From Blastobasis lacticolella (lineage: Eukaryota; Arthropoda; Insecta; Lepidoptera; Blastobasidae): DNA of 64,000 nt. How positions within the stretch are numbered: the first letter of the stretch is position 1; each line of letters begins with the position of its first letter. Location of the stretch: positions 12,461,907 through 12,525,906 of the forward strand of contig LR990041.1 of assembly GCA_905147135.1 (NCBI GenBank), read 5' to 3'. A model generated the notes under the pieces. It worked only from the letters and a program-made list of their open reading frames with translations. It was not told where the DNA came from and made no database searches. Of the stretch, positions 35,393 to 45,307 are shown in pieces. Position numbers and translations under genes: made by a program.

Positions 35393-35947
35393 CTACTTTT
35401 TTACACGCTGGATTTGTCGCCCCTTGTCAGAATCTGTCAGCGCGATATCGTCAGCATACATCAGCAGCCATGGAGGTACCTCATGATAATCTCGGATGCT
35501 GCCTGACAATCCGTCTAATATCACGTTGAACAGAAGTGGACTGAGCACAGAGCCCTGGTGTACCCCAACGGTAATCGGGAAAGGTTTGGTGTCACCAACG
35601 GCAGTCCTTACTATGGAATCGGAATCGTGGTACATGTCTCGGATAATGTCAATATAGGCCTCAGGTATGGACTTGGACCGCAACGCCCACCATATCATCT
35701 CCCGAGAGATACAGTCAAAAGCCTTCTGCATGTCCAGAAACAGGAAATGCAGGGGTGTGTTCTTTGATCTGTTTCCCTCCATGAGGGTTCTCAAGGCAAA
35801 TACGGGGTCCATAGTCTCGCAGCTCGGCCGAAACCCATACTGACACCCCGTGATTGTACACACTTCCGTCGGATTCGATAGTCCACAATGCGCTCGAAAA
35901 GCTTCATGGTGTGAGACATCACCTTTATACCGCGGTAGTTGGTGCAC
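35393..35947 (-). pseudogene. RTE reverse transcriptase, catalytic half
   Basis: The frame carries CQYGFRPSCETMDPVFALR, then FLFLDMQKAFDCISREMIWW (catalytic Asp), then VGVHQGSVLSPLLFNVILD, and then the LLMYADDIAL catalytic box. It ends after QRVKK with a stop. Downstream on the minus strand LENGGLKINVAKTEYMAC follows in another frame and then joins abruptly to ADPEGGPWAL, which is normally the extreme C-terminal end. That join marks an internal deletion. It is offset by a frameshift (about 35855-35880) from the upstream half. Confidence 0.85.
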
Positions 35948-36978
35948 TCCCGCACCAAGCCCTTGCCCTTATAGACTGGAGTAATAATACTCAGCCTCCA
36001 TTGGTCGGGTATCTTCCCGGTGAGGAGAATGTGGTTATAAAGGTCGGCAAGGATTCTCACACCACGAGAGCCCATCGATTTCCACGCCCCAATAGGGACT
36101 CCATCAGGTCCGATGGCTTTCCGATTCTTCATGCGGCGGAGAGCCGCCTCGACTTTCTCAGGCGTTATCGGTGGCACGAGTCCTTGGTTCCGAGGGAGGT
36201 CTGGGGGCTGCACCTCTTTTTGCTGCTTGTTGGGCAGCTCGTGGAAGTACGAGCGCCATCTCTCCTTCACCGCGCGGTCATCGCATAACAGGCTACCGCT
36301 AGGGTCATTAACACAGCGGCACGTGGAAATGTCTTGTGCCGCTTTAACCTTCGATCGTGCCAACTTATATATGAGTTTCTGCCCCTCAGACGATTCCAAC
36401 TTATCGTACAAAGGACGTAAGTGGTCTCGTCTGGCTCTGGCTACCGCTCGTTTGCTGGCACGTTTGGCATCCCTGTACGTAGCGTGGTCTTCAGGAGATC
36501 TGGACGCTTGCCACTTTTTAAAGAGGGCTTTTTTAGCCTGGTCTGCATCGTTCCACCGCCAGGTCTCCTTGTCAAGCCTGCGACCACCCCTAAACACACC
36601 CAGCACCGTCCGCGCTGCCTGTGCGATAGCTGCCTGAGTTCTGTCCCAGAGTTGTTGAACGGGTTCACCGTCTGTCGCAACACTAAGGTCGCTGACAGCA
36701 GCGGCGAACTCGTGGGACTTTGTTCCTTCAAGCATCCACCACCGGGTTTGGCGTCGGTACTGCTCCCGGTATTTGTCTCGGGGCTTAACGCGCAGGTCCA
36801 TCACAAGGACCCGGTGCTGGGCAGTGAGACTCTCTCCGGGTATAGCTTTGCAGGTGGCTACTTTGCCAATATTGTCACTCCGAGTGAGAAAGTAATCGAT
36901 CTGGGTGGCGCTGCTCCCACTCTTGTAGGTGATCAGATGTTCGGATTTCTTTTGAAAAAACGTGTTTACAATGGCCAA
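35791..36978 (-). pseudogene. RTE ORF2: end of endonuclease and N-terminal half of RT
   Basis: The 395-codon frame starts inside the endonuclease (ATQIDYFLTRSDN, then a LTAQHRVLVMDL motif where the catalytic His belongs). It crosses a linker with RLDKETWRWNDADQAKKALF and then enters the reverse transcriptase (NRKAIGPDGVPIGAWKSMG, IITPVYKGKG, CTNYRGIKVMSHTMKLFERI). It leaves frame at about 35870 just before the QYGFRPSCET motif. The actual in-frame opening lies upstream of the first Met, which is not a true start. Confidence 0.85.
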
Positions 36979-37150
36979 ATCGGCAGCCGCACACGTCCGA
37001 AGAATTTCTTCCCCTTCAGCGTTACGGCTCCCAAAACCAAAACCGCCATGAACACGGCCAAACTCCTCACACTTATCCTCCTCATATCACACTTCCACAC
37101 TCCACTTCCGCACATCACACCTCACACTTCCACTCCTCACACACATGACC
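36960..37150 (-). repeat. GA/CT-rich expansion breaking the endonuclease frame
   Basis: On the plus strand CACACTTCCACACTCCACTT, then TCACACCTCACACTTCCACT and CCTCACACACATG form an irregular ACTCC/ACTTCC tract. It sits between GDLNGHV and the downstream FGFGSRNAEGEEI-like peptide, where other RTE elements have a short linker, and it coincides with a frame change. Confidence 0.65.
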
Positions 37151-37765
37151 GTTCAGATCGCCACCCACAACAATTCCCTGTGACAACGGAATGTTTCGCA
37201 GTACTTCCCCGAATTGCTCCCAGAACAGCGCCTTATCCGCATCGCTGCAACCGACCTGTGGAGCGTAGGCGCTCATCAAGTTGGTCACGACCCCTTCGAC
37301 AAGCACTCCTACAACCATAAGGCGGTCGCTTATACGCTTCACATCCAAGACGCTGTCCCGAAACTCCTCAGAGAGCACTACCCCCACGCCGTTGTCCCCA
37401 CTCGGAGAGCCCGTGTATATCAGCTTGTAGCCGTTCCCGATGTTGCGGGACCTGTTGCCTCTCCAACGAGTATCCTGCACGAACGCCACTGCCACCCTCC
37501 GCCTAGCGAGCACATCGGCCAGCTCACGCCCGGTCAGCGTGCTAAGGTTCCACGACGCGCAGCGGACCTTTCTGTGGGCTAGCATCTTTAACCAGGCCCG
37601 CCCTGGACCCGGTAGCCCTAACCGACTTGCCACAGGTGTAGGGCGATCCCCCTGCGCGTCGTTTTGCGGCGACGCCCTATCTGTGTCCGGTTTCTTTAAT
37701 CGACTTGCCATTAATTTTGTGGGGTTTTGGCTTTTTACGTGCGTCGACTCCCATCCGACCCGCAC
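37115..37765 (-). pseudogene. RTE APE-type endonuclease, N-terminal part
   Basis: The 216-codon frame carries VRCASWNLSTLTGREL (the Asn motif), VAFVQDTRWRG (the Glu position read as Asp in the QDTRW form typical of RTE), NGVGVVLSEEF and IVVGGDLNGHV (the GDxN motif). The frame is lost soon after GHVCEEWKCEV. The SDH-type end is in the next frame. Product: DNA-nicking domain for target-primed reverse transcription, inactive here because the protein is interrupted. Confidence 0.85.
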
Positions 37766-37879
37766 AACCCGTTAGGGAAAAGCCAATTCGCCAGAGCCTC
37801 GTCCGTCTGCCAGCAGAGGGACCACGTGCAGGTGAGGTTGGCTTGGGCCCCTGAAATGGTGGTGGGGCCCCAAAACCCC

Positions 37880-37895
37880 CCAGGGCTTCACGTGC
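37880..37895 (+). repeat. Target-site duplication, right copy (16 bp)
   Basis: Exact repeat of 35223-35238. Jockey coding sequence resumes directly after it. Confidence 0.9.
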
Positions 37896-38352
37896 ACTTG
37901 ATTTTATCATACGCTGTGCTAACTCATTCAAAAAAATGAAAACCTTAAAGATTTTATCCTGTACGTATGTTCGCAGTCACCTGGAGTATGCATGTCAAGT
38001 ATGGAACCCTTACTATGCTGTTCACTCTGACAGGATTGAGCGTGTTCAGAGGAAGTTTTCTAGATTTCTAAGGTATAAATTTCGTATTCCTAAAATATAT
38101 TATGAGAGTAAGTGTACTAAACTTCATTTATTACCTCTAAAGATACTAAGGAATATTGCAGACATCGCACTTCTTATGAAAATCGCTCAGTCTAAACTCG
38201 ACTGCCCCGAGCTTCTTGCAAGGGTTTCATTAAATGTTCCTTTCCGTCACGCTACATGTAGAGATGTACTTTGTCCCCCGTTCGCTCGCACCAATTATTA
38301 CAAAAACTCTTTTATGATTCGCGCTCCTAGAGCATTCAATAGTTTGCCACGC
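37896..38352 (+). pseudogene. Jockey-type ORF2, C-terminal part
   Basis: The frame reads SCTYVRSHLEYACQVWNPYY, then DRIERVQRKFSRFLRY, then LLPLKILRNIADIALLMKI, and finally the typical MIRAPRAFNSLPRED, where the second RTE fragment intervenes. After it, at 38592, the frame continues with RFDLFVSNIVGIKAAL and stops at TGA 38660-38662. The LEYACQVWNP and R.FNSLP motifs are standard for Jockey/CR1 C-termini. Confidence 0.85.
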
Positions 38353-38359
38353 GAAGACC

Positions 38360-38584
38360 ATCATCATCATCATCATCATCATCTCGGCGTTAAATCCCGG
38401 TTGCGCCCCCGCGCTACACGCGGGTGCCCGGGGTCCGCCTTCCTGCTATGTCTAGTCCACTTTGCTCGGTCTTCGGCATCCTTCATAGTGAGTCCGTTGG
38501 CACGCATGTCACTCTTAACGACGTCCAGCCATCGCTTCTTGGGCCGGCCTCTCCTTCTCGTGCCTGGTGGGGGCGGCATGGCCA
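38360..38584 (-). mobile_element. RTE 3' fragment inserted in the Jockey element
   Basis: A 225-bp minus-strand piece encodes RRRGRPKKRWLDVVKSDMRA, then a DAEDRAKWTRHSRKADPG end. It terminates in seven or more GAT repeats at 38361-38382. It is flanked by the 7-bp duplication GAAGACC at 38353-38359 and 38585-38591. The tail differs from that of the 35239 element by roughly a fifth of positions, so a different RTE subfamily is likely. Confidence 0.85.
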
Positions 38585-39384
38585 GAAGACCGTTTCGACT
38601 TATTTGTGAGTAATATAGTTGGAATAAAGGCGGCCCTAACTAAATATATGTTCGCAACCTGAGTTAATTGTATTGTATAGGTACATATGTTTCGTTTTAG
38701 TACTACTTGTAAACTGATATTTGAATTTACGTTGTTGATGTGACAGGTTTAGTACATGTGTGATTGTATTCGTAAAGTAGTATGTTATAGCTCATAAGAA
38801 AAACATTGATTACTTGAAAAGTAACTTGTTAAATTTATATGTGGCGGTTTGTAAATGGCTCATAGATAAGCTATTTTTTTATGCATTATGTATTACAGAT
38901 GTAACCACCCGAATAAAATAAAATAATATGTCGAATTCAAATGAGCTTTTTTTAGCAACGTCTATGAATGTGGACCAAGTCATGGGTAACTGACGTAGGT
39001 ACCTTTTGAATAAAGATGAGTCGATCATCACATAATTTCTATGCATAGCTTACCCTCCCAGGAATCGTGATGCTAAAACAATGTTTACAAGAGCATTTGC
39101 CATAACAATGGAATTGATAATACATTAATCAATGTTTCACGACGCGATGTGCCTTTATTGGCTTGAATATTAATCGAAATTCAGAGCTGCCTTGTCCATT
39201 TGATAATAGAAAGCTTTATTTACATCACTCGAGTGACAAACGAAATGAGGCAAATGAAGCTGTAACTAGCCAACATATGCATCCCGTACATTGACCCTTC
39301 AAATAAGTTATACTGTCCATGTGACTCGATGCTCACATGGTTTCACGTGTCCTGTACTCACCTAACTGTTAATTGCTTTGAACT

Positions 39385-39460
39385 AAGTTCCTGCCAGTAG
39401 GCGGACCCCGGGCCCCCGGGAGGGCAACCGGGATTTAACGCCTAGGTGATGATGATGAAC
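39385..39460 (+). mobile_element. RTE/SINE family A tail fragment
   Basis: GGCGGACCCCGGGCCCCCGG, then GGGCAACCGGGATTTAACGC, then GTGATGATGATG match the shared tail. The hairpin is degraded. Confidence 0.6.
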
Positions 39461-39478
39461 TTCCTGATAGTGGAGCAG

Positions 39479-39531
39479 GCTGAAATCTATGTTGGACGGT
39501 TAGCCCGTAAACGTCCAACGCAGATTTCAGC
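39479..39531. repeat. Hairpin with 20-bp arms
   Basis: GCTGAAATCTATGTTGGACG (39479-39498) pairs with 39512-39531 with two mismatches around a 13-nt loop. Confidence 0.8.
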
Positions 39532-39534
39532 TAT

Positions 39535-41545
39535 TCGATTCATTGATGACGTTGATAATTATGAAGTTCCTTACTTGCGATAACTTAACCTTACAAATCT
39601 TAACGAACAAAACAATAAAACAAAATCAATATCTTTGGGCGATAAAAATAGCAAAAATTATATCAAGAAACAAAGACATATGTGAGATATACAGTGTGGG
39701 GCCTGAAACAAGGGCAAAAAATTTAAAAATAGACTCTTTAACTAATCAATAACTAAGTCCACGTGGTTTTACTTTTATAAAATGAAAAATAAATGTATTA
39801 TTATTTTCAAACAAAATTAATCGAGCCAGCAATGTACTGCATACCGTCGTGTCCAGTCGATATACTTGTCATTGACATTACGATCGTTTACGTCGCCCCA
39901 GTATGAAGAAAATGCCCGGTACCAAGACATCTAACGACAATTTCGCGATGACGAAATTCATTGATTATGGATTAACTTTAAATTAATATTTCTTTGAGTT
40001 TAAGCACTTTGGAGCATTGGAGTCTGGTCTAGGTAACTTCAGATACTCTAAGGAGTCTGCGTTTAAATTTTTTGCCCCTGTTACAAGGCCCCATCCTGCA
40101 TCATATAGGTCCTATATTATATTTCAGTCTTTCAGTCAACGAGAAGTAGGCATCATAAAAAATAAGCATGGGTTGTGTGTATGCGCAAAGAATACGCTTT
40201 GGTTAAAAATTGATTGCAATACTAACATTTTCCGAAGCAAGTAAATCTAAGCTAAATCAAAATCGATGACATCTGAAGAAAATATAAGTGCCCACGGGCC
40301 ACTTTGAAATGACCTTGAAGCTAGAAGTGGCTACAAAAGCTATTTATTTGTGGTCGGTGGTCGGCACAAATAGTCGGTGACCGGTGCTATTTTCAACCCT
40401 ATTTGCACCTCTGATGCTAAAAACATCGTAGAAAATAAAAATACCACTAATATTCGATACATCTGGCTTTATCAAACCAAGATAGAGCATTTTGAGTATA
40501 TTTTAAGCTATCCAAAAAAAGAAGTTAGATAGGTGTCAGGGCAGGGGTTTACGCGCGAGAGGCCAATTTCAGCATATGTGTTAATGTCTTGTGGTCGGTA
40601 GCGACCACAGAAGCAAGTAGCGGCGACTCAGTTGTATGTGGCAGCCACCATCGACGCTGTTTGTGGTGAGTCGAGCGATAAAATACATGAACACTGGAGT
40701 CCAAAGCTTGGTGCGGTAGGCATGTGTGAGCACTAGAAAAATCATTCGGGCGTCATAGCATTTGTAGTCACAATCTAAGTCGGACGGAAGTCCTTAGCTA
40801 CCTAACAACTTTGGATGATACAACTTGGGCCTCACATAACATATTTAAAAAAAAGCTTTATAAAATTTATATTATTATTTTAATCCTTTCTTAACAAACT
40901 TAAAAAAGATATATTCTTATTACTTATAAGTAAATCGTAAGGAAAACCTTCACCGACACAACAGAAGCTCCTTTACGGAGGGCTTTCTTTTTGCACAGTA
41001 AACGAAAACAGCGTGAACCATGTGCGACGAGCGGGGGCCGCCGTGATTCAGCCGAGAGACATCTTCCACCCACAAATCCTAATTGTATCGCAGCGTTGAA
41101 TATTAATGGGAGTACAATGGCGTCACGCTTTGAGACTTGAATTAACGCGCTCTTTGTGCCGCGGCCCGTCCGCCCTTCCGTTTGCGCCGTGCGGCCCAAA
41201 GGCAGGCTTTGCATAAGTTAGAAACTACCGAAACTAACTTAAAGTAATGCTCCGAGATTAATTACTGGAGCATAGTCCCTTTTATTTAATAAGGGAGTGT
41301 AATGTCGTGTGCGCAATTGCTTTGGTAGGTTTCGTTTTTGTTGTTGGAATTACTCGTTATTGGGCATTTATAATAGTTCCTTTTTTTGTAAACGATTTAT
41401 ATTACAACAATATTTATTGAACAATTTATTGCACACAATATATGTATAGTATACAGAAATTACAAAATTAAAGATGACACAACACAATATCGATTTTTTA
41501 TTATTATACCAAAATAATAATAAAATAATATGCCTGTAAAACTCA
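39535..41545. other. No gene recognised
   Basis: Short frames at 39543-39752 and 40017-40244 lack motifs. A GC-richer patch at 40960-41215 has a minus-strand frame of 96 codons that I do not recognise. Confidence 0.4.
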
Positions 41546-41547
41546 GA

Positions 41548-41765
41548 AGGGAGTTTAATACTTTACCTTGAACCCGTTACCTCGATGGTGCCTCGAAAAG
41601 TAAAACTAGTAAAATATATAGAGGTAGAGATTCATCGGGGTACTGACCTTTCGAGGTAACGGCCCAATGATGAAATGTACCACCGAGGTAACAGCGTCGA
41701 GGTAATGATAGTCGAGATACTGTCATTTGAGAAGTAAAGAATTCGTAAAGTATTAAACTCAGAAG
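41548..41765. mobile_element. Possible inverted-repeat element
   Basis: GAGTTTAATACTTTAC near 41551 is repeated inverted near 41744. Inside, phrases of the form CGAGGTAAC recur on both sides. The ends cannot be fixed. Confidence 0.4.
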
Positions 41766-41804
41766 AACGGGACCCAATACTCTATAGAAAACTAGAATAT
41801 TTTA

Positions 41805-41912
41805 ACGCGTGGCTGATGCCCCTGGTATTGCAAACGTCCATAGGCTGCGGTGACTGCTTACCATCAGGCAGGCCGCAAGCTTGTTTGCCACTTTAGTGGT
41901 ACAAAAAAAAAA
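41805..41912 (+). mobile_element. Family D retroelement 3' end with A-run
   Basis: CCATAGGCTGCGGTGACTGC, then ACCATCAGGCAGGCCGCAAG, then a ten-residue A-run match 2745-2862 and 52783-52840. Confidence 0.65.
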
Positions 41913-42000
41913 GCAATCACGAAATGTAATGTTAGTTGAACTTGCTATAGGGCGCTTTTGTACTTTAACAGTACATTTACAAGTTTCCTACAAAACGACA

Positions 42001-42148
42001 CTAATTCCATCACATTTTAGTTCCATTAGTGGTCTTGGGTAATCCGTATCCATCCAGTGCCCGCCACCGAAAATTTTTAAGGTCGTCGGTCCATCGTACG
42101 CTTGCTTAGGCGCGGTCTCCAGTCCAACACGAGTCGTCTCCATCGACC
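42001..42148 (-). pseudogene. Older RTE ORF2 C-terminus, downstream half
   Basis: The minus strand reads RRLVLDWRPRLSKRTMDRRP and then a VAGTGWI-like piece in a shifted frame, equivalent to the RRVLEWRPRxGxRxxGRPxxRW end of RTE ORF2. The reading continues from the fragment at 47289-47420 if the CR1 element is removed. Confidence 0.75.
42145..42148 (+). repeat. Target-site duplication of the CR1 element (GACC), left
   Basis: The 4-bp GACC recurs at 47289-47292. Short duplications are usual for CR1. The boundary is supported because the interrupted RTE frame is restored using one copy. Confidence 0.65.
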
Positions 42149-42174
42149 AAAGTTCAAAGTTCAAAGTTCAAAGT
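42149..42174 (-). repeat. CR1 3' terminal heptamer repeat
   Basis: Three full AAAGTTC units plus a partial one (plus-strand view). CR1-clade elements characteristically end in short direct repeats. Confidence 0.85.
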
Positions 42175-42352
42175 CATTTATTTGTAACATAGGTGTGTAT
42201 ACATAACTTAGTTGTTAGAAAGTTGAATGTCTCTCTATGTCTAGCCCTATTTTGGGCATACAAATATTAAATTAGTAGGTATATAAGCATATTTCACACA
42301 TTTCACAAAATTAATAATAATAGCACTTATAATATTAATTTATCACTTTTTT

Positions 42353-45307
42353 CTACAAAGTCTGTGTCATTTTGACCATATTTTTATAATTAAAAAATTC
42401 TTTAGTATCATAAAAACAATATTGTAGAAGCCATTCAGTTAACTTTACTTTAAACTGCCTCTCCTCTAATATTTTAATTTCATTCGGTAAATTATTATAC
42501 AAGATTATGCACATATTGTATACATTGTTTTTATATATATAAGATTTGCATGGAGGTTTATGCAACAGATTTTTGTATTGTGCCCTTTGAGTCCTGGTAC
42601 TTACTTCTGAGACTGTCTTAAAATACTCTAGATAACTCTTTGTAAACATACAGATATTTCGGATATACATGCATGGCAATGGCAAAATCCTTAACTTAAA
42701 GAACAATGGTCTGCAGCTGTCTCTGAACCATGTGTTTGTAATAGCACGAATACATTTCTTTTGTAACCTAAATGCTCTTATTACATCAACTGAATTTCCC
42801 CACAAGATTAATCCATAGTTTAACACTGATGAAACGTGTCCATGGTAAGCTGTCAACGCTGCATCTACTGATACGGAACTTCTTAATCTACTCAGCGCGA
42901 ATACAAAACGATCCAATCGCTTAACAATGGAATCTATGTGGTCTTTCCAATTTAGATGTTTGTCAAGTATTAAACCTAAAAACTTTGTGCTGTCAGATTC
43001 TTGTACTAAAATGTCATTATATTTTACATTAAATTTAATTGGAATAGAATTATAAGATTGAAATTGTATGAAATTAGTTTTTGTCATATTAATGCTAAGA
43101 TTATTTTTGTTCATCCATGTTACAAGGTCAGTCAGGGAATGATTTATATTGTTTTGATATTCACATGGCTCTTCATCTCTTACTATGACAGTCGTGTCAT
43201 CGGCAAACAATAAAGATTTGTGTTTAGTAACTTGTGGAAGGTCATTTATATACAAGAGAAACAATAATGGTCCCAGATTGCTTCCCTGTGGTACTCCTGA
43301 AGTCTTTTTTACAAAATCTGACCGATAGGATTGTTTAATTACATTATTTTCCACATTGACCAATTTACTTATCTCTGTACACTGTTCCCTATCCTTTACA
43401 TAAGTTCTAATCCATTGTAGCGCATTACCTCTCACACCATAATTTTCCAGTTTAGAAAGCAATTTGTCATGATTGACATAGTCAAAAGCCTTACTCATGT
43501 CGAGAAATATAGCCGTGACTGGCGTCTTACAATTTAAGGATTCAGTGATATACTTGACAAAGTTAAAACATGCTCTCTCCGTAGAGTAACCTTTCCTGAA
43601 CCCATATTGGTCTGGCTGAAGCAGGTTGTATTTGGCAATAAAGTCGTTCAACCTAACACACATTGCCTTTTCTATTATTTTAGATATAATAGAAACTCTA
43701 GTAATTGGCCTGTAATTATTTGGGTCTGTACGATCACCTTTTTTGTATATAGGAGTAACAATTGAGTGTTTGAGCTGCTCAGGGAATATTCCTTGAGTAA
43801 ACGACAAATTTATGATATGTGTTAGTGGTTTACATAACCATTTAGCACTTAGTTTTATTATATTTGTTGTGATGTCATCTATACCAGTGGCTTGGCTGTT
43901 TTTTAATTCCCTTATTATATTATTTATTTCATTTTCGTCAACTGGTCTTAAAAATAAAGAATGTACATTATTATGTGATGTGTATGTCAAATTTGGATTA
44001 TTAAATGTTGTATTAGTAGGAATGTCATTGAAAAAATTGTTAATTATATTACAAATTTCAATAGGATTATGGCATATGTCATTATTTGATTTAATAGATT
44101 TAATGTCATGTCTATGTATACTCTCACTCACGGTCTCTGTTATTATGTTCCACGTGGCTTTGCACTTATTCTTGTTGGAATATATGTATTTCTGGTTACA
44201 ATTTTTTTGTGACATTTTGATACATTTTTTTAGTATCTTGTTGTACTTATTAATTTGGTTACGATTCATTTGGCAGTTGCGTGTATGTTTGTTCTTTAAA
44301 TGTAATTTTCGCTTGACCTTACATGATTTTTTTATTCCCTTTGTTAACCAATTAATTTTTTTATTTCTGTTATTAATTTTAATTTTTATTGTTGGAAAAC
44401 ATAGGTTATATAGCAAACAAAGTACATCATAGAATTGACTGAAAGCGTTATTTAAATCGACACTATTATACACATCAGAGAATGAAAGGGACGCGAGAGC
44501 ATTTTGAAACTTTTGAATATTTTCAAAGCAATAATCTCTCTTATTGTCATACCAAGTTGTTATTCGTAGTCTGTTGCTAGTTTTTAAATGTAGTGTTTGC
44601 GCTGTCTCATGATCTGAGAGACAAAGCGTATGAATTTCTGCTTTTGCCCTCTTTATATTACTTGCAATTTGGTCCAAGCAAGCGTTCATCCTTGTAGGAG
44701 ATTGGACATGAATAATAAAATTGAAATTTTTTAGCGTGCTTATTAATTCTTTAGAAAATTCATTATGTTTTAAGATGTCAATATTCCAGTCACCGCATAG
44801 TACTATTTTATTCTTTTTAAATTTTGTAGTCAGATAGTGTAGCAATTTTTTAATTTTATATATAAATATACCAACATGGCCTTTTGTTTGTTCCGGCACT
44901 CTGTATATTACTACTATAATTAATTTTATTTCTTCTACTTGGATACCGCATGCCTCAAAAAACCGATCATTTGCCAAATCTGAGATAAAAGGCACCGGCT
45001 TCGTATCTAACGACTTGTGAATGAGAATGGCTGACCCACCTCTTCCTGTCTTTCTACAATAAGACGTAACCAATTTAAAATTTTTGAGCTTTATATTGCT
45101 TTGTGAACCCTGCTTTACAAATGTTTCACATAAGCAAATAGCATCAAAACCTTGATCTTTGTTAGCAAAATCGTTAAGTACAACTTCGAGCTGGTCTATT
45201 TTATTTAACAATCCACAAATGTTTTGGTGAAAGATTCTGAAAGTATTACTTTTGTAATTATTTAGTGGACTTTCACTTTCAGAACCATAATTAACGAAAA
45301 AGCTCAT
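42353..45307 (-). CDS. CR1 ORF2: APE endonuclease and reverse transcriptase
   Basis: This 984-residue protein would nick chromosomal DNA and copy the element's RNA in place. The endonuclease (about 22-240) shows HQNICGLL (Asn29), LCETF (Glu61), GDWNIDIL (Asp173, Asn175) and LSDHE (Asp-His 232-233). The reverse transcriptase (about 465-730) has TPIYKKGDRTDPNNYRP, QYGFRKGYSTERA, FLDMSKAFD (Asp603), SGVPQGSNLGPLLF and the FADD catalytic box at 701-704. The C-terminus has LNYGLILWGNS and a NNLPNEIK motif. The start codon overlaps the end of ORF1 by 17 bases in another frame, so translation probably depends on reinitiation or termination coupling. The length is normal for CR1. No catalytic residue appears lost. 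Confidence 0.92.
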   Translation of the reverse strand: MSFFVNYGSESESPLNNYKSNTFRIFHQNICGLLNKIDQLEVVLNDFANKDQGFDAICLCETFVKQGSQSNIKLKNFKLVTSYCRKTGRGGSAILIHKSLDTKPVPFISDLANDRFFEACGIQVEEIKLIIVVIYRVPEQTKGHVGIFIYKIKKLLHYLTTKFKKNKIVLCGDWNIDILKHNEFSKELISTLKNFNFIIHVQSPTRMNACLDQIASNIKRAKAEIHTLCLSDHETAQTLHLKTSNRLRITTWYDNKRDYCFENIQKFQNALASLSFSDVYNSVDLNNAFSQFYDVLCLLYNLCFPTIKIKINNRNKKINWLTKGIKKSCKVKRKLHLKNKHTRNCQMNRNQINKYNKILKKCIKMSQKNCNQKYIYSNKNKCKATWNIITETVSESIHRHDIKSIKSNNDICHNPIEICNIINNFFNDIPTNTTFNNPNLTYTSHNNVHSLFLRPVDENEINNIIRELKNSQATGIDDITTNIIKLSAKWLCKPLTHIINLSFTQGIFPEQLKHSIVTPIYKKGDRTDPNNYRPITRVSIISKIIEKAMCVRLNDFIAKYNLLQPDQYGFRKGYSTERACFNFVKYITESLNCKTPVTAIFLDMSKAFDYVNHDKLLSKLENYGVRGNALQWIRTYVKDREQCTEISKLVNVENNVIKQSYRSDFVKKTSGVPQGSNLGPLLFLLYINDLPQVTKHKSLLFADDTTVIVRDEEPCEYQNNINHSLTDLVTWMNKNNLSINMTKTNFIQFQSYNSIPIKFNVKYNDILVQESDSTKFLGLILDKHLNWKDHIDSIVKRLDRFVFALSRLRSSVSVDAALTAYHGHVSSVLNYGLILWGNSVDVIRAFRLQKKCIRAITNTWFRDSCRPLFFKLRILPLPCMYIRNICMFTKSYLEYFKTVSEVSTRTQRAQYKNLLHKPPCKSYIYKNNVYNMCIILYNNLPNEIKILEERQFKVKLTEWLLQYCFYDTKEFFNYKNMVKMTQTL

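Larger units (their letters stand above)
35239..37879 (-). mobile_element. RTE-clade LINE with internal deletions
   Basis: This minus-strand element lies between two copies of a 16-bp target duplication. Its 5' side (37879 downward) begins GGGGTTTTGGGGCCCCACCA and encodes an APE-type endonuclease, then a reverse transcriptase. Its 3' side ends at 35239 in GATGATGATAATGATGATG-like repeats. Between the region after the YADD box and the tail, the usual C-terminal part is missing. The length is about 2.64 kb, versus roughly 3.3 kb expected for RTE elements. Confidence 0.9.
33900..38928 (+). mobile_element. Jockey-type LINE, 5'-truncated, interrupted by two RTE insertions
   Basis: Reverse-transcriptase-coding pieces run from about 33960 to 35238, resume at 37896-38352 and finish at 38592-38662. 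The 3' UTR ends in an AATAAAATAAAATAA-type A-rich tail near 38911-38928. Removing the two insertions and one copy of each target duplication restores one frame across both junctions. The endonuclease domain is absent and the 5' boundary is approximate. Two frameshifts (near 34085 and 35020-35040) show the copy is dead. The clade is inferred from the FADD motif, the A-rich tail and the C-terminal pattern. Confidence 0.85.

Noticed and set aside
36421..37320. A 299-codon plus-strand frame, with others nearby
   Set aside because: They are antisense to the RTE endonuclease and reverse transcriptase.
40924..41214. A 96-codon minus-strand frame in a GC-richer patch
   Set aside because: No motif is recognised; open frames are expected where stop codons are rarer.
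43812..44432. A 206-codon plus-strand frame rich in hydrophobic residues
   Set aside because: It is the antisense of CR1 ORF2, whose AAT- and AAA-rich codons give Ile/Leu/Phe when reversed.
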